This document shows, in pieces, positions 39,408 through 50,444 of a DNA stretch of 50,444 nucleotides. The DNA comes from Nymphaea colorata. Lineage: Eukaryota; Streptophyta; Magnoliopsida; Nymphaeales; Nymphaeaceae. A model generated the notes under the pieces. That model made no database searches. It saw nothing but the letters and a program-made list of their open reading frames with translations, and was not told where the DNA came from. The stretch covers positions 1-50,444 of the forward strand of contig NW_022204710.1 of the NCBI RefSeq assembly GCF_008831285.2. Direction: 5' to 3'. Numbering within the stretch: position 1 is the stretch's first letter; every line of letters begins with the position of its first letter. Position numbers and translations under genes: made by a program.

Positions 39408-41568
39408 TATGCGTGATCAAATGAATCACTTAAATCTCACTCGTATTGAGACGAGTGATTTAGTGTGCGTATGGATACAAATGAATGAGATGTAACAACA
39501 TGTTCAACTTATTGAACAAACTACAAGGGATCAAACTAAACTAATCCATAGGTCTCCTTTACATCCATATAAACTTGTGAGTTTTTATCGTTTAAATCCT
39601 TGATCATAGATGTCATAACGAGTGAAACACATTAGGTTAATTATAAGACACCAAATGAATCACTCAAATCTCATTTATTTTCACACAAACTTGTGATTTG
39701 AATTCACTTAATCTAGCAATATGGATGTAACAACAATTTAAGCACATTCAATTAAGTATGTGTGATCATTTGAATCACTTAAATCGCACATGTATTGATA
39801 CGAACTTGTGATTTCAATCGTGTAGATCGTGCACTATAGTTGTAACAATAAATTCAACTCATCGGACGAACTACACGCATTTGTATCCACATGAACATGT
39901 GATTTCAATCATTTAAATCATTCATTATATATGTATTCCAAACGAACTTCTGGTATCAAAGCCACTAGGTCATTCTATACGTAAGTAAGAAATGGTCACG
40001 CACATTCAATTAAATACAAGTGATCAATTATATGTAATAACAAGTGAAAATGAATCACTTAATCTCTCAATTAAATATAAGTGACCAAATATATGTAATA
40101 ACAAGTGAAACACAGTAGGTTACTTGCAAGACAAAAATGAATCACTCCAATATCATTCATTTTCATACAAACCTATGATTTTAATCTACTAAATCATTTA
40201 ATATAGACGTAACAACAAGTTAAGCACATTCAATTACGTATGTGTGATAAAATGAATCACTTAAATCCCACTCGTATTGATACGAACTTATGATTTCAAT
40301 TTCTTACATCGATCGCCATAGATGTAAGAACTAGTTCAACTTATTGAACTAACTACAAGGGATCAAACTAATGCATAGGTCTCCTTTATATCCATCCAAA
40401 CTTGTAAGTTTTAATCATTTAAATTATTGATCAAAGATGTAATAACAAGTGAAACACAACAGGTTATCTACAAGACACCAAATGAATCACTCGAATCTCA
40501 TTCATTTTCGCACAAACTTGTGATTTCAATCTACTAAATCATTTATTATAGACGTAACAACAAGTTAAACATTCAATTAAGTATGCATGATTATATCAAT
40601 CACTTAAATCTCACTTGTATTCGTACGAACATGTGATTTCAATCCTTTAGAACGTTCCTTATAGATGTAACAACAAATTCAACTCATCGGACTAACTACA
40701 CGTGTACAAATATAGTGACTTCAACCATTTGTATCCATATAAACTTGTCATTTCAACCATTTGAATCATTCATTATATATGTAATAACAAGTGAAATACA
40801 TTAGATTAACTATAAGGGACCAATATAGTGACTTGACTCTCATTCATTTCCAAACGGACTTCTTTTTTCAAGCCACTAAGTCATTCTATACGTATGTAAC
40901 AAATGATTACGCACATTCAATTAGATATAAGTTATCAAATGTATGTAAAACAAGCAAAAATGAATCATATAATCTCTCGATTAAACATAAGTGATCAAAT
41001 GTATGTAATAACAAGTGAAACACATTAAGTTACCAGTAAGACACCAAATGAATCACTCGAATCCCATTCATTTTCATATAAACCTATGATTTGAATTTAC
41101 TAAATCATTTAATATAAATGTAACAACAAGTTAAGTACATTTAATTAAATATGCGTGATCAATTGAATCACTTAAATCCCACTCGTATTGATGTGAACTT
41201 GTGCATCGATCACTATAGATGTAACAACATGTTCAACTTATCGTACAAACTAGAAAGGATCAAACTAATGCATAGGTCTCCTTTATATCCGTATAAACTT
41301 GTGAGTTTTAATTATTTAAATAATTGATAATGAATGTAATAACATGTGAAACACATTAGGTTAACTATAAGACACCAAATGAATCACTCGAATCACATTC
41401 ATTTTCATACAAACTTGTGATTTCATTTCACTTAATCAAGCAACATGGACGTAAGAATAAGTTAAGCACATTCAATTAAGCATGTGTGATCATTTGAATC
41501 ACTTAAATCGCACTTGTATTGATACGGACTTGTAATTTCAATCCTTTAGATCGTGCACTATAGTCGTA

Positions 41569-41746
41569 CCAATACGAGTCAGATTTAAGTGATTCATATG
41601 ATCATGCATACTTTATTGAATGTACTTGACTTATTGTTATATCCATGTTAAATGATTTAGTAGATTGAAATCACAGGCTTGCATGAAAATGAATGAGATT
41701 TGAGTGATTCATTTGGTGCCCTATTGTTAACCTAATTCACTTGTTA
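41569..41746 (-). repeat. Inverted C/A segment, copy 15
   Basis: Complete; GATCATGCATAC for GATCACGCATAC, a CpG-to-TpG change; partner arm to about 41,810. Confidence 0.88.
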
Positions 41747-42221
41747 AGCACATTCAATTAAATTACAAGTGAAACACATTAGGTTAACTATATGACACCA
41801 AATGAATCACTTGTTAAGGACATCCGTATTAAGAATCATTATAAATGTAACAACTAGTGAAACACATTAGGTAAACCACAAGATACCAAATGAATCACTC
41901 GAATCTCATTCATTTTCATACAAACTTGTGCTTTCGATCTACTAAATCATTAAATATACATGTAACAACAAGTTAAACACATTCAATTATGCATGCATGA
42001 TCATATGAATCGTTTAACTCTCACTTGTATTGGTACGAACGCGTGATTTCAATCCTTTAAATCGTTCACTATAGATGTAACAACAAATTCAACTCGTCGG
42101 ACAAACTACATGCATTCAAAGTAATGCATAGATCCCATTTGTATCCATATGAACTTGCGATTTCATAAATCATTCATTGTAGATGTAATAACAAGTGAAA
42201 TACACTAGATTAACTGTAAGG

Positions 42222-44226
42222 GACCAACTTAATGACCTGACTCTCATTCATTTCCGAACGAACTTCTTATTTCAAGCCACTAAGTCATTCTATACGTATG
42301 TAACAAATGTCTACGCATACTCAATTAAATATATTGATCAAATATATGTAATAACAAGTGAAAATGAATCATTTAATCTCTCAATTAAATATATGTGATC
42401 AAATATATATAATAACAAGTGAAACATATTAGGTTACCTACAAGACACCAAATGAATCACTCAAATCTCATTCATTTCCATACAAACCTATGATTTCAAT
42501 ATACTAAATTATTTAATATAGACGTAACAATAAGTTAAACACATTCAATTAAGTATGCGTGATCAAATGAATCACTTAAATCTCACTCGTATTGAGACGA
42601 GTGATTTAGTATGCGTATGGATACAAATGAATGAGATGTAACAACATGTTCAACTTATTGAACAAAGTACAAGGGATCAAACTAAACTAATCCATAGGTC
42701 TCCTTACATCCATATAAACTTGTGAGTTTTTATCGTTTAAATCCTTGATCATAGATGTCATAATGAGTGAAATACATTATGTTAATTATAAGACACCAAA
42801 TGAATCACTCAAATCTCATTTATTTTCACACAAACTTGTTATTTGAATTCACTTAATCTAGCAATATGGATGTAACAACAATTTAAGCACATTCAATTAA
42901 GTATGTGTGATCATTTGAATCACTTAAATCGCACTTGTATTGACACGAACTTGTGATTTCAATCGTGTAGATCGTGCACTATAGTTGTAACAATAAATTC
43001 AACTCATCGGACGAACTACACGCGTTCGTATCCACATGAACATGTGATTTCAATCATTTAAATCATTCATTATATATGTATTCCAAACGAACTTCTGGTA
43101 TGAAACCACTAGGTCATTCTATACGTAAGTAAGAAATGGTCACGCACATTCAATTAAATACAAGTGATCAATTATATTTAATAACAAGTGAAAATGAATC
43201 ACTTAATCTCTCAATTAAATATAAGTGATCAAATATATGTAATAACAAGTGAAACACAGTAGGTTTCTTGCAAGACACCAAATGAATCACTCCAATATCA
43301 TTCATTTTCATACAAACCTATGATTTTAATCTACTAAATCATTTAATATTGACGTAACAACAAGTTAAGCACATTCAATTACGTATGTGTGATAAAATGA
43401 ATCACTTAAATCCCACTCGTATTGATACGAACTTGTGATTTCAAATCCTTACATCGATCACCAAAGATGTAAGAACTAGTTCAACTTATTGAACTAACTA
43501 CAAGGGATCAAACTAATGCACAGGTCTCCTTTATATCCATCCAAACTTGTAAGTTTTAATCATTTAAATCATAACAACAAATTCAACTCATCGGACTAAC
43601 TACACGTGTACAAATATGGTGACTTTAACCACATTGTTATATCCATGTTAAATGATTTAGTAGATTGAAATCACAGGCTTGCATGAAAATGAATAAGATT
43701 TGAGTGATTCATTTGGTGCCGTATTGTTAACCTAATTCACTTGTTAAGCACATTCAATTAAATTACAAGTGAAACACATTAGGTTAACTATATGACACCA
43801 AATGAATCACTTGTTAAGGACATCCGTATTAAGAATCATTATAAATGTAACAACTAGTGAAACACATTAGGTAAACCATAAGACACCAAATGAATCACTC
43901 GAATCTCATTCATTTTATACAAACTTGTGATTTCGATCCACTAAATCATTTAATATAGATGTAACAACAAGTTAAACACATTCAATTAAGCATGCATGAT
44001 CATATGAATCATTTAAAACTCACTTGTATTGGTACGAACGCGTGATTTCAATCCTTCATATCGTTCACTATAGATGTAACAACAAATTCAACTCATCGGA
44101 CTAATTACACGCATTCAAAGTAATGCATAGATCCCATTTGTATCCATATGAACTTGCGATTTCAATCATTTAAATCATTCATTATAGATATCATAACAAG
44201 TGAAATACACTTGATTAACTGTAAGG
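42222..44226 (+). repeat. HOR copy 16, most deleted
   Basis: It is 2,005 bp, the shortest copy. Two joins about 60 bp apart remove about 1.15 kb: C3 to B3 at about 43,572 (AAATCAT|AACAACAAATTC), then B3 to the middle of the inverted segment at about 43,633 (TTAACCAC|ATTGTTATATCC). D3, A5, B4, C5 and A6 are gone. After the second join the sequence belongs to the copy-13-like family. Confidence 0.9.
43633..43746 (-). repeat. Inverted C/A segment, copy 16 (5' part deleted)
   Basis: It begins at ATTGTTATATCC after a deletion join. The hairpin half next to the loop is intact (partner to about 43,810). It shares GGTGCCGTATTG with copy 13. Confidence 0.87.
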
Positions 44227-47200
44227 GACCAACTTAATGACCTGACTCTCATTCATTTCCAAACGAACTTCTTATTTCAAGCCACTAAGTCATTCTATAC
44301 GTATGAAAGAAATGGCTACGCACTCTCAATTAAATATATTGATCAAATATATGTAATAACAAGTGAAAATGATTCATTTAATCTCTCAATTAAATATATG
44401 TGATCCAATATATGTAATAACAAATGAAACATATTAGGTTACCTACAAGACACCAAATGAATCACTCAAATCTCATTCATTTCCATACAAACCTATGATT
44501 TCAATATACTAAATCATTTAATATAGACGTAACAACAAGTTAAGCACATTCAATTAAGTATGCGTGATCAAATGAATTACTTAAATCTCACTCGTATTGA
44601 GACGAGTGATTTAGTGTGCGTATGGATACAAATGAATGAGATGTAACAACATGTTCAACTTCTTGAACAAACTACAAGGGATCAAACTAAACTAATCCAT
44701 AGGTCTCCTTTACATCCATATAAACTTGTGAGTTTTTATCGTTTAAATCGTTGATCATAGATGTCATAACGAGTGAAACACATTAGGTTAATTATAAGAC
44801 ACCGAATGAATCACTCAAATCTCACTTATTTTCACACAAACTTGTGATTTGAATTCACTTAATCTAGCAATATGGATGTAACAACAAGTTAAGCACATTC
44901 AATTAAGTATGTGTGATCATTTGGATCACTTAAATCGCACTTGTATTGATACGAACTTGTGATTTCAATCATTTAGATCATGCACTATAGTTGTAACAAT
45001 AAATTCAACTCATCGGACTAACTACACGTGTTTGTATCCACATGAACATGTGATTTCAATCATTTAAATCATTCATTATATATGTATTTCAAACGAACTT
45101 CTGGTATCAAAGCCACTAGGTCATTCTATACGTAAGTAAGAAATGGTCACGCACATTCAATTAAATACAAGTGATCAATTATATGTAATAACAAGTGAAA
45201 ATGAATCACTTAATCTCTCAATTAAATATAAGTGATTAAACATATGTAATAACAAGTGAAACACATTAGGTTACTTACAAGACACCAAATGAATCATTCC
45301 AATATTATTCATTTTCATAGAAACCTATGATTTTAATCTACTAAATCATTTAATATAGACGTAACAACAAGTTAAGCACATTTAATTACGTATGTGTGAT
45401 AAAATGAATCACTAAATCCCACTCGTATTGATACGAACTTGTGATTTCAATTCCTTACATCGATCACCATGGATGTAAGAACTAGTTCAACTTATTGAAC
45501 TAACTAAAAGAGATCAAACTAATATATAGGTCTCCTTTATATCCATACAAACTTGTAAGTTTTAATCTATTTAAATCATTGATCAAAGATGTAATAACAA
45601 GTGAAACACAAAAGGTTAACTACAAGACACCAAATGAATCACTCGAATCTCATTCATTTTCGCACAAACTTGTGATTTCAATCTACTAAATCATTTATTA
45701 TAGACGTAACAACAAGTTAAACACATTCAATTAAGTATGCATGATTATATGACTCACTTAAATCTCACTTGTATTCGTACGAACATGTTATTTCAATCCT
45801 TTAGAACGTTCCTTATAGATGTAACAACAAATTCAACTCATCGGACTAACTACACGTGTACAAATATAGTGACTTCAACCATTTGTATCCATATAAACTT
45901 GTGATTTCAACCATTTAAATCATTCATTATAGATATAATAACAACTGAAATACATTAGATTAACTATAAGGGACCAATATAGTGACTTGACTCTCATTCA
46001 TTTCCAAACGGACTTCTTTTTTCAAACACTAAGTCATTCTATACGTATGTAATAAACGGTTATGCACATTCAATTAAATATAAGCTATCAAATGTATGTA
46101 AGAACAAGTAAAAATGAATCACATAATCTCTCGATTAAACATAAGTGATCAAATGTATGTAATAACAAGTGAAACACATTAAGTTACCTGTAAGACACCA
46201 AATGAATCACTCGAATCCCATTCATTTTCTTATAAACCTATGATTTGAATTTACTAAATCATTTAATATAAACGCAACAACAAGTTAAGTACATTCAATT
46301 ACTTAACTCCCACTCGTATTGATGTGAACTTGTGCATCGATCACTATAGATGTAACAACATGTTTAACTTATCGTACAAACTAGAAAGGATAAAACTAAT
46401 GCATAGGTCTCCTTTTTATCCATATAAACTTGTGAGTTTTAATTATTTAAATCATTGATCATGGATGTAATAACATGTGAAACACGTTAGGTTAAATATA
46501 AGACACCAAATGAATCACTCGAATGACATTCATTTTCATACAAACTTGTGATTTCAGTTCACTTAATCAAGCAACATGGATGTAACAAAAAGTTAAGCAC
46601 ATTCATTTAAGTATGTGTGATCATTTGAATCACTTAAATCGTACTTGTATTTATACAAACTTGTAATTTCAATCCTTTATATCATGCACTATGGTCGTAC
46701 CAATACGAGTCAGATTTAAGTGATTCATATGATCACGCATACTTTATTGAATGTACTTGACTTATTGTTATATCCATGTTAAATGATTTAGTAGATTGAA
46801 ATCACAGGCTTGCATGAAAATGAATGAGATTTGAGTGATTCATTCGGTGCCCTATTGTTAACTTAATTCACTTGTTAAGCACATTCAATTAAATTACAAG
46901 TGAAACACATTAGGTTAACTATATGACACCAAGTGAATCACTTGTTAAGGACATCCGTATTAAGAATCATTATAAATGTGACAACTAGTGAAACACATTA
47001 GGTAAACCATAAGACACCAAATGAATCACTCGAATCTCATTCATTTTCATACAAACTTGTGATTTCGATCTATTAAATCATTTAATATAGATGCAACAAC
47101 AAGTTAAACACATTCAATTAAGCATGCATGATCATATAAATCATTTAAATCTCATTTGTACTGGTACGAACGCGTGATTTCAATCCTTTAGATCGTTCAC

Positions 47201-47358
47201 TATAGATGTAACAACAAATTCAACTCATCGGACTAATTACACGCATTCAAAGTAATGCATAGATCCCATTTGTATCCATATGAACTTAAGATTTCAATTA
47301 TTTAAATCATTCATTATAGCCGTAATAACAAGTGAAATACACTAGATTAACTGTAAAG
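44227..47358 (+). repeat. HOR copy 17, full order
   Basis: It is 3,132 bp, in reference order. About 20 bp is missing at 46,300 (CATTCAATTA joined to CTTAACTCCC). It has many scattered substitutions, including CpG-type changes (TTATGCAC for TTACGCAC at about 46,054), consistent with an older or methylated copy near the array edge. Confidence 0.9.
46700..46877 (-). repeat. Inverted C/A segment, copy 17
   Basis: Complete; CATTCGGTGCC for CATTTGGTGCC; partner arm to about 46,941. Confidence 0.88.
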
Positions 47359-48489
47359 GACCAACTTAATAACCTGACTCTCATTCATTTCCAAACGAAC
47401 TTCTTATTTCAAGCCACTAAGTCATTCTATACGTATGTAACAAATGGCTACGCACACTCAATTAAATATATTGATCAAATATATGTAATAACAAGTGAAA
47501 ATGAATCATTTAATCTCTCAATTAAATATATGTGATCAAATATATGTAATAACAAGTGAAACATATTAGGTTACCTACAAGACAACAAATGAATCACTCA
47601 AATCTCATTCATTTCCATACAAACCTATGATTTTAATATACTAAATCATTTAATATAGACGTAACAACAAGTTAAGCACATTCAATTAAGTATGCGTGAT
47701 CAAATGAATCACTTAAATCTCACTCGCATAGAGACGAGTGATTTAGTGTGCGTATGGATACAAATGAATGAGATGTAACAACATGTTCAACTTATTGAAC
47801 AAACTACTAGGAATCAAACTAAATTAATCCATAGGTCCTCTTTACATCCATATAAACTTGTGAGTTTTTATCGTTTAAATCGTTGATCCTTGATGTCATA
47901 ACGAGTGAAATACATTAGGTTAATTATAAGACACCAAATGAATCACTCAAATCTCATTTATTTTCACACAAACTTGTGATTTGAATTCACTTAATCTAGC
48001 AATATGGATGTAACAACATGTTAAGCACATTCAATTAAGTATGTGTGATCATTTGAATTACTTAAATCGCACTTGTATTGATACGAACTTGTGATTTCAA
48101 TCATTCAGATCGTGCACTATAGTTGTAACAATAAATTCGACTCATCGGACTAACTACGCGCGTTTGTATCCACATGAACATGTGATTTCAATCATTTAAA
48201 TCATTCATTATATATGTATTCCAAACGAACTTCTGGTATCAAAGCCACTAGGTCGTTCTATACGTAAGTAAGAAATGGTCACGCACATTCAATTAAATAC
48301 AAGTGATCAATTATACGTAATAACAAGTGAAAATGAATCACTTAATCTCTCAATTAAATATAAGTGATCAAATATATGTAATAACAAGTGAAACATATTT
48401 AATATAGACGTAACAACAAGTTAAGCACATTCAATTACGTATGTGTAATAAAATGAATCACTTAAATCCCACTCGTATTGATACGAACT
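47359..48489 (+). repeat. HOR copy 18, truncated at array end
   Basis: It runs C6 tail-D1-A1-inv-B'-C1-A2-B1-C2-D2-A3. A ~95 bp loss near 48,394 joins the D2 middle (GTGAAACA) to A3 (TATTTAATATAG). The forward array stops in the first bases of B2 (GATACGAACT), and the orientation then flips. Confidence 0.9.
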
Positions 48490-48490
48490 A

Positions 48491-48570
48491 TCACAAGTTT
48501 ATATGTATACAAATGGTTGAAGTCACTATATTTGTACACGTGTAGTTAGGCCGATGAGTTGAATTTGTTA
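48491..48570 (-). repeat. Inverted repeat fragment at array edge
   Basis: The reverse complement reads CAAATTCAACTCATCGG, then CTAACTACACGTGTACAAAT, then GTGACTTCAACCATTTGTAT and AAACTTGTGA. It matches the B3/C4 junction. The forward array stops at 48,489, so orientation switches within about one base. Sequence beyond 48,570 no longer matches the satellite. Confidence 0.88.
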
Positions 48571-48840
48571 CGATGTACGTAGCTTCACCCAGCTCTGTTG
48601 GTTGTGAAAAAAAGCCCGTCAGAGGTAAGAGGTTAAAGGTTTCTCAAGTCATTATAGTTCCAAGAAAATGATCAAATAAGATTATTTTGAGCGCTAAACA
48701 AAATCAAGTTAGAAAGCATGGGGAATTAAAATGAAAAAATAACCTGTGAAACTCTAACAAAGAGAATTTTAGAATTTGTCATTGAATGGACATGGTCAAT
48801 CATAACTGAAAGGTCATATAGAGCCAATTCCTCCCAAATT
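48571..48840. other. Flank, nothing recognised
   Basis: AT-rich non-repeat sequence containing an A run (GTGAAAAAAAGCCCG) and several in-frame stops in all frames that I checked by eye. I see no gene, RNA gene or mobile-element end. Confidence 0.5.
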
Positions 48841-48995
48841 AGGGTTGTCAATATATTTGATTTCAATTGGAAATCCAACCAAACCAGTTCAAAAATATCA
48901 GACATAGAAAAAAACTTAATATCTGATTAAGAAATTGGATCGGATTCAAATTTAAGAAATGGCATCTGACTGGATTCAGATTCAGATTTGGATGT
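48841..48995. repeat. Dispersed-repeat remnant (GGTTGTCAATAT family)
   Basis: It starts AGGGTTGTCAATATATTTGA and continues with GGAAATCCAACCAAACC and GGATTCAGATTCAGATTTGG. The first 30 bp match 24 of 30 with 50,373-50,402. Such 'GGNTGTCAATAT ... GGATTCGGATT' remnants look like old non-autonomous elements of plants; this family assignment is from memory and weak. Its right end is unclear. Confidence 0.4.
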
Positions 48996-49000
48996 ATATA

Positions 49001-49072
49001 TAAGTGTGAACGAAAATGATAAGATTCAAGTGTGAAACGACAATGATATGTAAGTGTGAACGAAAATGATAC
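49001..49072 (+). repeat. Three-copy ~25 bp minisatellite
   Basis: TAAGTGTGAACGAAAATGAT at 49,001, CAAGTGTGAAACGACAATGA at 49,027 and TAAGTGTGAACGAAAATGAT again at 49,051. The outer two copies are identical over 20 bases; the middle one differs by an insertion and a few bases. Confidence 0.85.
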
Positions 49073-49124
49073 GTTCCCTTTAGATTTCAAAACAGTAAAC
49101 AGACACGTAGTAAGAAAAAGCAAA

Positions 49125-49620
49125 TTTTTTTTTTTGGAAAAATGTATTCAGACTGAGCAAATCAAGTCATCCAAAAAAAGCCAAAAAAAAGGTGTCATTT
49201 TTTGAAAAAAAAAACCAAAATAAAAAGGCACTAGAAAAACGAACTTTTTTTCATTTTTGCCTCCCATTTAAACATTTTAGGCCTTTCTATTTTTCCCTTT
49301 TCAATGTCAAACTGTTTCTATTTTCTGATTTTTATTTGTGGATAATCTAGTTATGTTTTATGTTCTTTCCTAGATTCTATTTTTTCCCGAATTTTTAAGA
49401 TTTTGCAATTTTTTAAAATGATTCCCCAACTTTTGCACCTCACTATATTATCCCTAAGAAAAATTCACGATTTAAAAATTTTTGAAGAGGCCAAAGTGAT
49501 TTTTTTTTTTTCTGGACTGCCAAAGAGTAAGTTAGTTTACATTTCTCAAATCTGGGAGGGTACACTGAACTCATGATAACCATGTGAAGGGTTTTTTTTT
49601 TTCCAATTCTTAAGGGTATT
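49125..49620. other. Homopolymer-rich AT flank
   Basis: Repeated A and T runs of about 8-13 bases (near 49,127, 49,205, 49,500 and 49,593). I see no gene. Run lengths are likely unreliable if the assembly is from long noisy reads. Confidence 0.6.
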
Positions 49621-49942
49621 TGATCTATTGACTTAACATGAAGACGAACAACTTATGCAAGGCAAGTTCCACAGGGACAAATCGTCACCATTCCAAGGCC
49701 AGTTGGATGAAAGGAACATCTTTTAGGAGAACGATCTCATTATATCCTTCCGAGGGAAAAAGCCACCCAAGTGTTTAAACATTCAGCACAAAAAGGCACG
49801 GATACAGTGATGGGGCAAACCATTCAACCCGAGTGAGTGCTGTCAAAATTAAAATTAAGAAGTGAATCATTAACACTTGCTTATGCTATGAGTTCACTAC
49901 ACAAGGACCTCACACCACTTCAGCACACACTTGATCCACTTG
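49621..49942. other. Flank, nothing recognised
   Basis: More balanced composition than its surroundings (for example CCAAGGCCAGTTGGATGAAA near 49,695), so it could hold a decayed gene piece or transposon piece, but I recognise no product and see no sustained open frame. Confidence 0.4.
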
Positions 49943-50292
49943 TAGGGCTATATACGGGCTGAGTCAAAATCGAGCTCGTTCAGCTTGGCTCGAGCTCGAG
50001 GTTAGCTATGCAAGGTCGGTTTGAACTCCATTCGATAGACCAAGCCAAAGCTGGAGCATGACTCTTTTAAGCTCGTTTACCAACTCCCCATTTGATCTGA
50101 CTTCTTTTTTGGTTTTAAGTTTGAAAATTTTCAAAAGAATGCCTAGAATAATGGTTTACTCAAGTTCAATCAAATCAATTTAATGAAACTCAAACTTGAC
50201 TTGCTTATAATCACTAGTTTTGAGTTAAGCTTGAGCTTAACTGATCAAATTCAAGTCGAGCTTGAGTTGGCTCGACTCGTTTTACAGCTTTA
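49943..50292. mobile_element. Diverged TIR (MITE-like) element, ~350 bp
   Basis: The left end TAGGGCTATATACGGGCTGA and the reverse complement of the right end, TAAAGCTGTAAAACGAGTCG, agree at most positions over ~23 bp. Just inside lie mirrored motifs: GAGCTCG, GGCTCGAGCTCGAG on the left and AGTCGAGCTTGAG, GGCTCGACTCG on the right. The centre is AT-rich. Short palindromic elements with 'GGCTCGTTTACAGCCCTA'-like ends are familiar from plant genomes; the class is not certain and no clear target-site duplication is visible. There is no coding capacity. Confidence 0.5.
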
Positions 50293-50372
50293 TCCACACG
50301 ACACACACAAATGAACTCGTCCCCTGTTTATAATGGTGAAACATGTCAGTTGGAGTGGGGAAGCTTCAATCT

Positions 50373-50444
50373 AAGGATGTCAATATGTGTGATTTGAATT
50401 GACTAAAAAATTTACTAACCAACTAAAAAATTAGATAGGATTGG
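50373..50444. repeat. Second GGNTGTCAATAT-family remnant (cut by window)
   Basis: AAGGATGTCAATATGTGTGA followed by TTTGAATTGAC. It matches 24 of 30 bases with 48,841-48,870 in the same orientation. It continues past the window end. Confidence 0.4.

Larger units (their letters stand above)
39208..42221 (+). repeat. HOR copy 15
   Basis: It is 3,014 bp. A loss of about 140 bp near 39,370 removes the D1 tail and the A1 start and leaves a perfect 19 bp tandem duplication at the join. C6 lacks about 10 bp near 42,166, as in copy 14. Private bases shared with copy 14 make them sister copies. Confidence 0.9.
1..48489 (+). repeat. Satellite array with ~3.15 kb higher-order repeat
   Basis: The stretch is built from ~115 bp monomers beginning with variants of AACTTGTGATTTCAATC. 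Three classes recur: A (CTACTAAATCATTTAATATA then GCACATTCAATTAAGTATG), B (TTTAGATCGTTCACTATAG then CAACTCATCGGACTAAC) and C (ATTTAAATCATTCATTATAG then AACAAGTGAAACACATTAGG). They form 345 bp A-B-C phrases, which combine with 225 bp D blocks into a ~3.15 kb unit. Seventeen anchors lie at 2308, 5053, 7951, 11104, 13694, 16823, 19128, 21428, 24560, 27489, 30041, 33009, 36128, 39208, 42222, 44227 and 47359. No gene is supported anywhere inside. The array runs off the left edge, so its true length is unknown. Plant nuclear satellite is my inference; chromosomal position is undetermined. Confidence 0.95.

Noticed and set aside
1-48489. CRISPR array or bacterial repeat system.
   Set aside because: There are no short identical repeats with unique spacers and no cas-like genes; the pattern is contiguous related monomers as in eukaryotic satellites.
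1-48489. CENP-B box as a marker of centromere identity.
   Set aside because: I noticed no match to the CGGG-containing core in the monomers. Absence is not informative in plants, so centromere identity is left open.
48841-48850. Telomere-like TTAGGGTT at the array edge.
   Set aside because: Only one unit, no tandem TTTAGGG run; it is the start of a dispersed repeat remnant.
48985-49003. TATA-box-like TATATATAAG.
   Set aside because: No transcript-like or coding sequence follows; the surroundings are AT-rich repeats where such words are common.
48863-49123. 86-codon minus-strand open frame in the flank.
   Set aside because: It covers AT-rich repeat remnant and the 25 bp minisatellite. Its composition is low-complexity and it has no family resemblance.

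Overview
The window is almost entirely one AT-rich tandem-repeat (satellite) array, about positions 1 to 48,489, followed by about 1.95 kb of AT-rich non-repeat flank. I see no credible protein gene, tRNA, rRNA, CRISPR array or bacterial-type operon. Homopolymer-rich flanking DNA, a diverged 'GAGCTCG/CTCGAGCT' terminal-inverted-repeat element and two copies of a 'GGNTGTCAATAT' dispersed repeat suggest the nuclear genome of a flowering plant. The species cannot be named from the sequence. The array could be centromeric, pericentromeric, subtelomeric or a knob; the window alone does not decide.

The array has four levels. (1) Monomers of about 115 bp usually start with AACTTGTGATTTCAATC and come in three classes, A, B and C. 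(2) An A-B-C phrase is about 345 bp. A recurrent ~225 bp block, D, looks like a collapsed A-B-C: it starts like A, ends like C and carries an internal 60 bp duplication. (3) D plus two ABC phrases makes blocks of about 0.83-0.92 kb. (4) Three such blocks, the third enlarged to about 1.4 kb by an inverted segment and one more ABC phrase, form a higher-order repeat (HOR) of about 3.15 kb. The cleanest copy is 7,951-11,103: D1-[A1-inv-B'-C1]-[A2-B1-short C2]-D2-[A3-B2-C3]-[A4-B3-C4]-D3-[A5-B4-C5]-[A6-B5t-INV-J]-[A7-B6-C6].

Using the phrase GACCAACTTAATGACC as anchor, I count 17 anchors, giving 16 complete and 2 partial HOR copies. Spacing is 2.0-3.15 kb; shorter copies are explained by internal deletions. 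Nearly every copy carries one ~178 bp segment in reverse orientation next to a direct copy of the same sequence, which makes a potential hairpin with arms of about 45 bp and a 17-nt loop. It is the most distinctive structural element here.

History can be read from private variants. Copies spanning about 28.26-31.23 and 31.23-34.20 kb are a very recent tandem duplication, with offset exactly 2,968 bp at every point tested. A 2.30 kb short form occurs twice in a row (16.8-21.4 kb). Tracts 8.1 kb apart (35.6-36.9 and 43.7-45.0 kb) share private variants although closer copies do not. Between about 5.5 and 21.5 kb many copies carry scattered single-base losses, worst at 20.2-21.5 kb, which look more like long-read consensus errors than evolution. 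The array ends at 48,489 with a short inverted piece (48,491-48,570) and then enters unrelated sequence.
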